Assembly: GCA_000961765.1 (NCBI GenBank)
Contig: LADT01000029.1
Span: 1-47,355, forward strand
Length of the DNA: 47,355 bases
Source of the DNA: Clostridiaceae bacterium BRH_c20a
Lineage (GTDB): Bacteria; Bacillota; Peptococcia; Peptococcales; BICA1-8
Direction: 5' to 3'
The notes under the pieces were generated by a model. The model saw only the letters and a program-made list of their open reading frames with translations, was not told the DNA's origin and searched no databases. Each line of letters opens with the position of its first letter. Position 1 is the first letter of the stretch. A program made the position numbers and the translations under genes. Below are positions 16,869 through 25,745 of this stretch, piece by piece.

Positions 16869-17683
16869 CTAAGCTGTACTTGCCTCAATTTGTTGGTCAA
16901 TGTTAACGGTATACCTAAGCGATTCAAGCCGTTTGACAGATTTTTTTACAATCTCATTTTTTCGGCACTGCTCAAAGAAGTCTGGGCCAAGCTCTTGGTA
17001 AGGAATATTATCTTTAAGCATATGATACACAATTGTAAGGATAGTATGAGCTACTGCTATAGTAGCACGGTTTTTCCCTCTCCTTGCTGCAATTCTCGAG
17101 TATTGAGCGCTAAAATAGGTTTTTTTTAGATGAGCGGATACCTTGGCACACTCTATAAACGTAGCTTTGAGTATATCGCTTCCATTACGGGTTTTCCCAC
17201 TTTTGCGTTTGCCTGCACTTTCATTGTTGCCAGGGCATAGTCCAGCCCATGAAGCAAATGAGCAGCAGATGGGAACTGATTCATATTGATGCCAATTTCT
17301 GCAATAATAACTTGTGCGCTACGTTCACCAACTCCGGGAATAGAGTCGACAAGACTTACTTGTTCATTGACCGGGATCATCTTTTTTTGGATTTCTTGAT
17401 CAAGCGAAAGGATCTGTGCATCAAGAATATCAATGTGCTGGAGCATTAGGCGTAACATTACCCTTTGATGGTCACCCATAAAACCTTGGAGTACTTCTTC
17501 GATTTGGGATATTTTCTTACGCATCTGTCTACGTGCTTTATCTGCTATAGCATTAACATCATTATAGCCAGCTACGAGCATATCAAGCATTTGACGGGAT
17601 GATTTACCATTGATTTCGCTTATAACAGAACCTAATTTAATGTTTGCACCTTCAAGTTGGATAGTCAACACTAATCTAGACAA
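16869..17683 (-). pseudogene. IS110-family transposase, truncated and frameshifted
   Basis: The leftward frame reads LEGANIKLGSVISEINGKS, a coiled segment and SLVDSIPGVGERSAQVIIAE, the Transposase_20 helix-hairpin-helix that marks IS110/IS1111. After FPSAAHL the frame shifts; the continuation ASWAGLCPGNNESAGKRKSG (with the catalytic-site serine region of this family) and later VAHTILTIVYHML runs in another frame to TAG 16869-16871. The N-terminal DEDD (RuvC-like) half is missing. The element is dead, and its 5' end is joined to an IS3 remnant. Confidence 0.85.
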
Positions 17684-17912
17684 CTTTTTTAAGGTTATGT
17701 AATTTATACTCTTTAGGACTCAAATAACCTAAGGTTGAATTAATCCTAAAGTTATTAAACCAGTTAACATAATCTGCCAGCATTATATCCAGTTGCTCTA
17801 AGCTATCGAAATGGTAGTTGTTCACAAATTCGGTTTTGAATATTTTGAAGGTTGATTCTGCAACTGCATTGTCCCAGTTATGACGAATTCGGTATAAATG
17901 GGGTAATGCCTG
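17676..17912 (-). pseudogene. IS3-family transposase (OrfB), C-terminal remnant
   Basis: The leftward reading gives NWDNAVAESTFKIFKTEFVN, then QLDIMLADYVNWFNNFR and STLGYLSPKEYK, the end of an IS3-type DDE integrase core including the catalytic Glu of AVAESTF. Only about 75 codons remain. It is cut off on the left by the IS110 fragment and on the right by another IS3 tail of opposite orientation. Confidence 0.8.
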
Positions 17913-18093
17913 TATAGAATCCTTTCATGCTCTAATAAAGCGAGAATGGCTCAACCGTTATGTTATTAAGCACATTAGACATGCTCATGAATTGATATTT
18001 GAGTACATAGAAACCTTCTATAGCACAGTCAGGATTAACGAGTATTGTGGCATGATGTCACCTTATGATTTCGAAAGAGCTTTATTAAGTTAA
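17902..18093 (+). pseudogene. Second IS3-family transposase (OrfB), C-terminal remnant
   Basis: Rightward frame: NACIESFHALIKREWLNRY, FEYIETFYSTVRINEYCGMM and SPYDFERALLS, stop 18091-18093. This is the last 60 residues of an IS3/IS150-type integrase, including the catalytic Glu in IESFHA. It overlaps the opposite IS3 remnant by a few bases, so two IS copies recombined or inserted into each other. Confidence 0.8.
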
Positions 18094-18294
18094 GATGCTA
18101 AACGGGAATTATATCTACTTTTTACTTGTCCGAAATCATGACAGAAGTCCACATGACCTTGTCTAGTCTATCGTAACCTATCCACATAAGACGGACGCGT
18201 ATTGAGGTATGTAAAGGGAAAATTATCACAGTTTATTTTATCGGACACAACATTAGCATAATTAGCTATACGAAAAGCAAAGGTGGTGAGAAAT

Positions 18295-21200
18295 TTGGGT
18301 TGTATAATAGCGATTATAGTTTGGTTTTTTATAAGTGTTATTTTAGGAAACGCCCTAACTGGCGGATATAATGATTCCAGAACAAGTGTAACAATGTGGA
18401 TATTTTTTGGTTTTCCAATAATAGCTGCGATTGTCTATGATATTAGCAATAAATCTAAAAGTAATGCATCAAGCGCTAAAACCACATTACTTATGAATAA
18501 TAAATATGTCTGTAAATTTGAAAGTTCACACAATCGATATAACGAAATAAAAAACAGTATTGATGAAGCACTTAAAGCAAAATCTGTAATTAATGAAAAT
18601 ATAAATCAAGACAAAAATGACATTTTGCGATTAAAAAGAAAACATTTAATTTCTTGCTTTATGGTCTACGGTTTATTTAACAAAAGCTATAAAACTAAAA
18701 TTGAGAGCTTGGAGAAAAATATTATTGCATTAAATAAAGAAAAAAACGGAATACGCTATAACCTAAATAGTTCATCTACCGCTAAGTTTGAAATTCTAAA
18801 AAAAAGCTATAATGATTGGACTAAATCGTCAAAAATATGGCAGGACGGCAGAGAGATTAATGACTACAACAACTGCGAGAGTGATTATTCAATTATATCT
18901 GCCACCACTAAACCAATGATTTTTAATTTTACCGGTGAATATTGTGTTTATGTTTTTTCGAATGTTGTATTGATATATGATGCAATTGGAACATTTGTTG
19001 ATGCCTGCTATTCTACGTGCTTTTCTATTTCAGTTTCCACAGAAGAATGCAGAGAAGAAAAAAATGTTCCAGATGATGCAATTGTTTTGAGAAAAACATG
19101 GTTGCATCCATGTCGAGATGGTAGTCCTGATCTAAGGTACAGTGTTAATTATCAAATTTATACTGTAAAATATGGAAGAATTAAGTTTTGTTTTTGCAAT
19201 TATTCAGCTTCTTTTCGAGTAAGCAGTTATGATAATTGTACAAATTTAGAAAAGTGTTTAAACAGTTTTAAGGTGGTAAAAAACTATAAAGAAAAAACTG
19301 CATCGAGTACTGTAAGTACTGACCGTGTTTTAGCAAATTCTGTCGATGGAGAAGATAAAGGTAATCTTTCTTCTGTTCAAAAAAAAATCAAGAGTGCTGA
19401 AATTCAATATAAAAATTGCTCAACAGTTAATGAAATCATAGATTGTTATCTGCAATCCATCCCCCAAAATGAGTGGTTGAGTGCTATCCAATTAGGCGTA
19501 TTGCGATACTATTTAACAAATAAAACCACATTGTTTAAGCACAGAGCATTGGATACCACAATGTTAGCGAATGTGATCACACAGAGAGTATCGGGAGAGC
19601 ATATCTCTTTAAAATGTGACACTAAGTTCTCAAGAACAGATGTTAAAGTAAACCGTGGATCAAGTGCAAACACTAGCGATAATAATCCAACTAGCGTCCA
19701 AATTAAAATGAGCGAAGCCAAAAAAGACTATGCTGAGTGCGGTTCATTAAGTGCGGTCTTAGAAAAGTACATTGAGATTACGCCACATGAGGAGCGATAT
19801 AATACTGTCAAATTGAGCATTTTGCTATGGTATATATCACAGGAGAGGCAGTTTATTAGCAGAAATAACCTTAACATAGCCTCATTAAAAAGTCTTATCG
19901 CTGACAGAGTGCCACAAAACGATGGCACAATGCAAGAAAAAGGAGCGTTGATGAGTAGGTTAGTAAATACAATAAATAGCATTTCTGCGAAGCAGGAGCA
20001 ACAAACATTGCTTCCTGAAGATGAGGATGATAATAATGATTTTGATGATGATACTCCTCATCTTTCCATATCCATTTTTAACAGAACATATACTTTAGGC
20101 TCTGATGGTATGATTGAAACTACTCCGGAATACCAAGGATTATCTGAAGATGAAATCAACGAAGTTGAGCAATTTGAAAGTAGAATCAGCCATAAAGTAT
20201 ATCATCTAACTACCTTAGAAAGCATTATTGATGAGTATATCCTTGTTGTTCCCGAGGATAAAGTATTGAATGATTTATACATTAGTAAGTTGTTGAACTG
20301 CATCAACAATGGATACCAGCAATTCAATAATAAGTTTTCAAAAGAGCAAATAATAAAGGGGATTAAAAATACTATTAATCCTCCATCACAATCTGGCATT
20401 GCAGAATTCCAAATGGATGATAATGCAGAAAATGATACACAGTATTCTTCGCAGGCGATTGTTTTTGGAGATAATCTTAAATTCCCGAAGCATATCGAAA
20501 AATATAATCAAATGAAAAAAATATCCCCTTTGAATAGTTCGAATTGGGGATACACCTACTATGACAAAGAAGAGAAATTTTATTTGCAAGCAAAGTTTAT
20601 GGCAGACTTTGAAGATAATTATGAAAAAGCAGAAGAATTCATGACATATTCGCCTACATATGAAGATATGTCATTAAATCAATTAAGAAGTTATTTTACT
20701 TGGAGAGCCAAAATTCGCAAAGGCGAAATACAGCAAACAAGTTTGTCTTATGCATATGTTTATGTTTATGAGCTTCTTAATCAAATAGGAGTGGCTAATT
20801 CAGCAGATGGATTGGACAAGCTAATTAATTTTTGTCTGGTATATCGTGAATATGATAATCACTTGGATAGATATTTACCACGTTGGATAAAAGATTATGT
20901 GATATTCTATGGTGGCGAACTTAAAGAGCTGGACAAGTTGCCAAAAATAAGAAATTATTCGGATTCCTCTGATTCAGCGGCAATACTAGAGGCTCTTAAT
21001 ACAAATCAATACTGCGGATTTGCAGAACTTATGAATACTCGATCTTCTTACAAAATTGTTAAAAGTAAATTTTTCACCAGTTCTTTAGGCTACAAATTTA
21101 ATGAGGCACTATCGTATGTGATGCAATCATTGAATGATCACTACGGCAAAAATACGAAAAATACTTTAATCAAAAGACTGGTAGGCAAAGAGCGGCACAG

Positions 21201-21996
21201 TGAATGGTGGGAGCCATTTAGACAAGCGGTTGTGCTAAAAAAGAAAAACTATACTGCAAAAGAAGTGGTAATCAATAGCTGTGAAAAATATCATTGTGAA
21301 AATGGCAGATGGACACAAATAATATACGCCGATTATGATCCTCAATATATCGGAGCGATATTGAGAACGACTGAGTATTATTTGCGGGAGATTATGAATT
21401 ATCCTTATAAAATCAAATTTGAGGATGTTCCACAGAACTTGAATCATGTTATTAAAAAGAGTGTTCAAAAGTATTGTGATGATACGAAAATAACTGGATT
21501 AGGACGGCAGTTTTTATCAATTGCAAAAACTGAAGCTAAGAAAAAAGCGGAAACTGTGAAGCCCAAACCAGTCGTAATAAATATTGATACGAGTAAACTT
21601 CAAAGCATTAGGCGCGATGCGCAGGTAATACAAGAAAAGTTGATTGTTGAAGATTCCATATTCAATCAGCAGGATAGTAAAAATACAACAAATATTGCTT
21701 CAGATAAAGACTTTACGGCTACAATTGAAATTGGAAAAATAAATAGCGTAGAGGCGGTTTCTTTTTTGCCTGTGCACAAAGAGATTATAAAAGCTTTGAT
21801 CAAACAAGAAGATACCATGGGAGTAGTTAATGCCATTTTGCAAAGAGAGAATATGCTCTTTGAAGTTGTTCTTGAGGATATTAATGAAAAGGCATACGAC
21901 ATTTTTAGTGACAACATTATTGATACGACAGAAATACCGCCATATATCTATGAAGATTATTTGGATAAAGTAAAATCTATGCTCGGGGAGGAATAA
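18295..21996 (+). CDS. Membrane-anchored TerB-N/TerB-C protein (first gene of a three-gene predicted defence operon)
   Basis: About 1233 residues from TTG 18295, preferred over GTG 18283 because AGGTGGTGA then acts as ribosome binding site. Two hydrophobic segments occupy the first 50 residues (CIIAIIVWFFISVILG, MWIFFGFPIIAAIVYD), followed by a helical region, a Cys-rich beta segment (about 200-330), an acidic stretch (about 575-590), a TerB-N domain (about 730-880; FYLQAKFMADFEDNY, LRSYFTWRAKIRKGE) and a TerB-C domain (about 1100-1230; EDINEKAYDIFSDNIID). TerB-N/TerB-C proteins with DUF2791 ATPases and SF2 helicases were predicted by comparative genomics to form nucleic-acid-targeting stress or defence systems. 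The next gene starts 2 bases after the stop. Confidence 0.8.
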   Translation: MGCIIAIIVWFFISVILGNALTGGYNDSRTSVTMWIFFGFPIIAAIVYDISNKSKSNASSAKTTLLMNNKYVCKFESSHNRYNEIKNSIDEALKAKSVINENINQDKNDILRLKRKHLISCFMVYGLFNKSYKTKIESLEKNIIALNKEKNGIRYNLNSSSTAKFEILKKSYNDWTKSSKIWQDGREINDYNNCESDYSIISATTKPMIFNFTGEYCVYVFSNVVLIYDAIGTFVDACYSTCFSISVSTEECREEKNVPDDAIVLRKTWLHPCRDGSPDLRYSVNYQIYTVKYGRIKFCFCNYSASFRVSSYDNCTNLEKCLNSFKVVKNYKEKTASSTVSTDRVLANSVDGEDKGNLSSVQKKIKSAEIQYKNCSTVNEIIDCYLQSIPQNEWLSAIQLGVLRYYLTNKTTLFKHRALDTTMLANVITQRVSGEHISLKCDTKFSRTDVKVNRGSSANTSDNNPTSVQIKMSEAKKDYAECGSLSAVLEKYIEITPHEERYNTVKLSILLWYISQERQFISRNNLNIASLKSLIADRVPQNDGTMQEKGALMSRLVNTINSISAKQEQQTLLPEDEDDNNDFDDDTPHLSISIFNRTYTLGSDGMIETTPEYQGLSEDEINEVEQFESRISHKVYHLTTLESIIDEYILVVPEDKVLNDLYISKLLNCINNGYQQFNNKFSKEQIIKGIKNTINPPSQSGIAEFQMDDNAENDTQYSSQAIVFGDNLKFPKHIEKYNQMKKISPLNSSNWGYTYYDKEEKFYLQAKFMADFEDNYEKAEEFMTYSPTYEDMSLNQLRSYFTWRAKIRKGEIQQTSLSYAYVYVYELLNQIGVANSADGLDKLINFCLVYREYDNHLDRYLPRWIKDYVIFYGGELKELDKLPKIRNYSDSSDSAAILEALNTNQYCGFAELMNTRSSYKIVKSKFFTSSLGYKFNEALSYVMQSLNDHYGKNTKNTLIKRLVGKERHSEWWEPFRQAVVLKKKNYTAKEVVINSCEKYHCENGRWTQIIYADYDPQYIGAILRTTEYYLREIMNYPYKIKFEDVPQNLNHVIKKSVQKYCDDTKITGLGRQFLSIAKTEAKKKAETVKPKPVVINIDTSKLQSIRRDAQVIQEKLIVEDSIFNQQDSKNTTNIASDKDFTATIEIGKINSVEAVSFLPVHKEIIKALIKQEDTMGVVNAILQRENMLFEVVLEDINEKAYDIFSDNIIDTTEIPPYIYEDYLDKVKSMLGEE

Positions 21997-21998
21997 CA

Positions 21999-23321
21999 AT
22001 GGCTACAGTGGTTCCAAAGAGAATAGCTACAACAATTATGAATTCACTCAAAGGTGGCGTTGTGCCACGTGTAGGACTTGAGTATATTGCGGTAGGAAGA
22101 AAGCCAGAAATTGAGGCATTACTACATGATGTTGATATTATTGAAGAAGGTGGAGCCACCTTTAGATTTGTTGTTGGGAAATATGGAAGCGGCAAGAGCT
22201 TTCTATTGCATACGATTAGAAATTATGCAATGGAAAAAAAATTTGTTGTCATTGATGCAGATTTGTCCCCGGAAAAGAGGTTAATCGGTAGTCGAGGGCA
22301 AGGATTAGCTACATACAAAGAATTAATAAAAAACATGTCAACAAAGACTAAGCCGGATGGTGGAGCTTTAAATTTAATCTTGGAAAAGTGGATCTTCTCC
22401 ATACAAACCCAAATAATACAGGAAGATCAAATATCTGTTGAAGACACTCAAATGATACCAAGGGTGGAAACGAAAATATATGAGACCATTAATGAGCTTT
22501 CGGATATGATATATGGTTTTGATTTTGCTAAAGTCATCTCGCTCTATTGGAAAGCAAGCAAGACTGGAGATGATGATCAAAAGGCGAGGGCTATTAAATG
22601 GCTTAGAGGTGAATATACAACTAAGTCGGAAGCGAGAAAAGAATTGGGGGTTAATGCCATAGTATCCGATGACAACTGGTATGAATATGTAAAATTGTTT
22701 TCGATGTTTCTAGTAAAAGCTGGTTATAAAGGAATGCTTATTCTGATTGATGAACTTGTAAACATATTCAAGATTCCCCATTCGATAACAAGGCAGTATA
22801 ACTATGAAAAAATCCTTGCAATGTACAATGATACATTACAAGGTAAGGCAAAGTATATTGGAATTATTATGGGTGGAACACCCCAGTGCATTGAGGATAC
22901 CCGAAAAGGTATATTTAGCTATGAGGCACTAAAGTCACGACTGGAGGATGGAAGATTTGTCTCTGATGATATGCGAGACTTACTTGCCCCTATTATTAAA
23001 CTTAAACCTTTAAATAATGAGGAGCTTTTTGTACTAATCGAAAAGCTTTCGGAAATCCACGCCAATTTATATGGATACACGGCAATCATTACAGATGAAG
23101 ATTTGGTGGCATTTTTGAAGATAGAATATGAGCGAGTGGGTGCCGATACAAATATTACTCCTCGAGAAATCATAAGAGATTTTATTGAGTTGCTCAATAT
23201 CATGTCACAGAATCCTGAGAAAAAGATTACCGAGATGTTGGGAAGTGGTGCATTTGAATTTGCAAAAAATCAAATAAGCGATGAAGCCATACATGCTGGT
23301 TTTGCGGAGTTTGAGCTATGA
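21999..23321 (+). CDS. DUF2791 (BrxD-like) P-loop ATPase
   Basis: 440 residues. Walker A is VVGKYGSGKSFLL (about residues 55-68) and Walker B is LILIDELVNIF (about 247-257); IGIIMGGTPQCIED is a typical sensor region. The family is DUF2791, which includes BrxD of BREX type 2. GGGGAGGAATAACA precedes the ATG, 2 bases after the TerB gene, and the stop overlaps the helicase start by 4 bases, so the three genes form one tightly coupled operon. The ATPase probably works with the Lhr-like helicase on invading DNA. No BREX methylase (PglX) or PglZ is present, so this is not a BREX locus. Confidence 0.85.
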   Translation: MATVVPKRIATTIMNSLKGGVVPRVGLEYIAVGRKPEIEALLHDVDIIEEGGATFRFVVGKYGSGKSFLLHTIRNYAMEKKFVVIDADLSPEKRLIGSRGQGLATYKELIKNMSTKTKPDGGALNLILEKWIFSIQTQIIQEDQISVEDTQMIPRVETKIYETINELSDMIYGFDFAKVISLYWKASKTGDDDQKARAIKWLRGEYTTKSEARKELGVNAIVSDDNWYEYVKLFSMFLVKAGYKGMLILIDELVNIFKIPHSITRQYNYEKILAMYNDTLQGKAKYIGIIMGGTPQCIEDTRKGIFSYEALKSRLEDGRFVSDDMRDLLAPIIKLKPLNNEELFVLIEKLSEIHANLYGYTAIITDEDLVAFLKIEYERVGADTNITPREIIRDFIELLNIMSQNPEKKITEMLGSGAFEFAKNQISDEAIHAGFAEFEL

Positions 23322-25471
23322 GCAAAAACGCTTTTGAAAGGCTCTCCCCTTTTATTCAAGAATATATTTATCGTAATAAATGGACAGAGATACGAGATAT
23401 TCAAGTTGCCGCTTGTGAGGTTATTTTTGATTCAGATAGCAATCTACTATTAGCCTCCGGAACAGCATCTGGAAAAACTGAGGCGGCATTTTTGCCTATT
23501 CTTACGGAATTGTATGAGAAACCATCTGCATCTATTGGAGTACTATACATTAGTCCTTTAAAGGCTTTGATTAACGACCAATTTTACCGTCTTACAGAGT
23601 TGCTGCAAGACGTGGGCATGCCTGTTACAAAGTGGCATGGAGATGTTGATCAGAATGCAAAAAACAAAATTATGCGATCTCCTCAAGGTGTCTTACAAAC
23701 CACCCCAGAATCGTTAGAAGCTATGTTAATGAGACGCACACCGGCGGTTTTAAGTTTATTTAGCGACTTGAAGTTCATCATTATTGATGAGGTGCATTAC
23801 TTCATGGATAATGATAGAGGGGTGCAGTTACTGTGCATTTTAGAGAGAATACAAAATCTTACGCGGAATGTTCCACGCAGAGTGGGGCTATCCGCAACCC
23901 TTAGTGACTATTCCTCTGCGGAAAGCTGGCTAAATTCCGGAACAACAAGAACTTGCATGACGCCTAAGGTGTCCAGCAAGAATCGTAGTTTAAGACTATC
24001 CATGCAGCATTTTCCGATAACGGATAAAGAAAAGGATAGTGACATCACCGTATATTATAAATACCTTTATGATATAACGCTGGGAAAAAGGTGTATTATC
24101 TTTGCTAATTCGAAAAGTAATGTTGAAAATATAATTTCTCGATTAAAACAAATTGCTGAAACCAATCATTTAAAAGATATCTACCATGTTCATCATGGTA
24201 GCATTTCTGCGTCTTTGCGGGAATACACAGAAAGGAAAATGAAAGAATCTGATGGAGCTATCGTTACAGGAGCAACGCTCACCTTAGAACTTGGCATCGA
24301 TATTGGCGCTCTTGAGAGAATTGTTCAAACAGGATCACCGTTTTCTGTATCAAGTTTTGTCCAAAGACTGGGAAGAACAGGTCGGCGTGGAAACCCATCA
24401 GAAATGTGGTTTGCATTTGCCGAGGAAGATAGTAACTCTGATCGTGAATTTTATAAGAAAATTAACTGGGACTTTATCAAATGTATTGCTCTAATCCAGT
24501 TATATTTAGAGGAACGTTGGATTGAGCCGGTCTCGAAGAACTCCTTGCCTTATGGTATTTTATATCATCAGACGATGAGCTATATGGCATCTATGGGCGA
24601 GGTATCTTTGCCTCAAATAGCTCAAAATAATCTCACATTAGGTGTTTTTAAAAATATTTCTAAAGACGACTACAAATTACTACTGCGGCATTTGATTAAA
24701 ATTGAGCAGTTAGAGTTGAGTGAACGAAACGGTGTCTTGGTTGGCGTTGAAGGTGAGAAAGAGATTAATAATTATGAGTTCTTTGCAGTCTTTGAAGCGC
24801 TATTTGAATATGCAGTAAAAAATGCATCTGAAGAAATCGGAACAATTCAACAGCCATACCCTGTTGGAACAAGATTTGGTTTAGCGGGTAGAACGTGGGA
24901 AGTGCTTGAAATCAATAAAAAGTCCCAAGAAATCTTTGTAAAAAGCGTTAAAGGCTTATCGACCAATATGTGGCTTACTCCAGTTTCTTGTCCACTCCAT
25001 ACTAAGGTAATGAAAAAAATGCGTGATATTCTTTTGAGCGACGAGGAGTATAGGTATTTAGGCGACAAGGCTATTATTCGACTACAAGAGATTAGGCAAA
25101 TAACTACAACAGCAAGAATTACCGAGACCCCAATTGTAAAACTAACGGAAAATATGTATGGTGTATTCCCTTGGCTTGGTACAAAGGCAATGGTTGCTTT
25201 ATCATATGCATTAGAACAACAAGGATATCCAAATGCAGTTTGGGGTGGAGTGACAACTATCTGTTTGCTTCTTCACACAGAAACACCATTTTCAGAGCTG
25301 ACTGATGTTTTGAAAAAAATTCAAAGTGCTGATATTGATAAATATAAGTTTAATGTACCAGACGATGCTCAGATTTCCGGTAAATACAATAAATTTATTC
25401 CGAACGAATTGTTAAGAAAGCAATATATTGAGGATTATATCGACGTAGATGATATGCAGTCAGGTCTATAA
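23318..25471 (+). CDS. Lhr-like DEAD/DEAH-box helicase
   Basis: 717 residues. Motif I LLASGTASGKTEAAF, Ia YISPLKALINDQF, Ib QTTPESLEAMLMRR, II IIIDEVHYF (DEVH), III GLSATLSD, then the second RecA domain with TGATLTLELGIDIGAL and SFVQRLGRTGRRG (motif VI). This order and the TTPESLE motif are those of Lhr-type SF2 helicases such as BrxHI. The C-terminal 330 residues lack a clear nuclease motif. The ATG overlaps the ATPase stop (ATGA). It ends the three-gene TerB operon; no clear terminator follows before the next gene. Confidence 0.88.
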   Translation: MSKNAFERLSPFIQEYIYRNKWTEIRDIQVAACEVIFDSDSNLLLASGTASGKTEAAFLPILTELYEKPSASIGVLYISPLKALINDQFYRLTELLQDVGMPVTKWHGDVDQNAKNKIMRSPQGVLQTTPESLEAMLMRRTPAVLSLFSDLKFIIIDEVHYFMDNDRGVQLLCILERIQNLTRNVPRRVGLSATLSDYSSAESWLNSGTTRTCMTPKVSSKNRSLRLSMQHFPITDKEKDSDITVYYKYLYDITLGKRCIIFANSKSNVENIISRLKQIAETNHLKDIYHVHHGSISASLREYTERKMKESDGAIVTGATLTLELGIDIGALERIVQTGSPFSVSSFVQRLGRTGRRGNPSEMWFAFAEEDSNSDREFYKKINWDFIKCIALIQLYLEERWIEPVSKNSLPYGILYHQTMSYMASMGEVSLPQIAQNNLTLGVFKNISKDDYKLLLRHLIKIEQLELSERNGVLVGVEGEKEINNYEFFAVFEALFEYAVKNASEEIGTIQQPYPVGTRFGLAGRTWEVLEINKKSQEIFVKSVKGLSTNMWLTPVSCPLHTKVMKKMRDILLSDEEYRYLGDKAIIRLQEIRQITTTARITETPIVKLTENMYGVFPWLGTKAMVALSYALEQQGYPNAVWGGVTTICLLLHTETPFSELTDVLKKIQSADIDKYKFNVPDDAQISGKYNKFIPNELLRKQYIEDYIDVDDMQSGL

Positions 25472-25745
25472 TATAATATATAACCTGATAATGAAGAATG
25501 TTCAAACTTGATAAAGATTTATAAACAACTTCAATGGCCTTTATCCCACTATCCATAACTGGACAAGTTGTCTATAATGCGAACTTGATTATTTTCTAAT
25601 ATGTCCGATTCTAAACGAGATGTGTAATAATAGCTAATCTACAAGATGATTTAAACTATTCTTATGCTAACTGAATTGCTAACTGAATTACTACCTGATA
25701 CATTCCACCTTGGGTAATTACAAAAATATAAGGGAGGTGGTCACC
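25472..25745. other. Intergenic region before the large STAND gene
   Basis: About 270 bases without a gene, repeat or convincing terminator; it presumably holds the promoter of the gene at 25746. Confidence 0.4.

Noticed and set aside
16830-17129. Rightward 99-codon frame
   Set aside because: Antisense to the decayed IS110 transposase, whose protein motifs are clear on the other strand.
18295-25471. BREX type 2 assignment for the DUF2791/helicase operon
   Set aside because: PglX methylase, PglZ, BrxC and BrxA-like genes are absent; only the ATPase and helicase resemble BREX parts.
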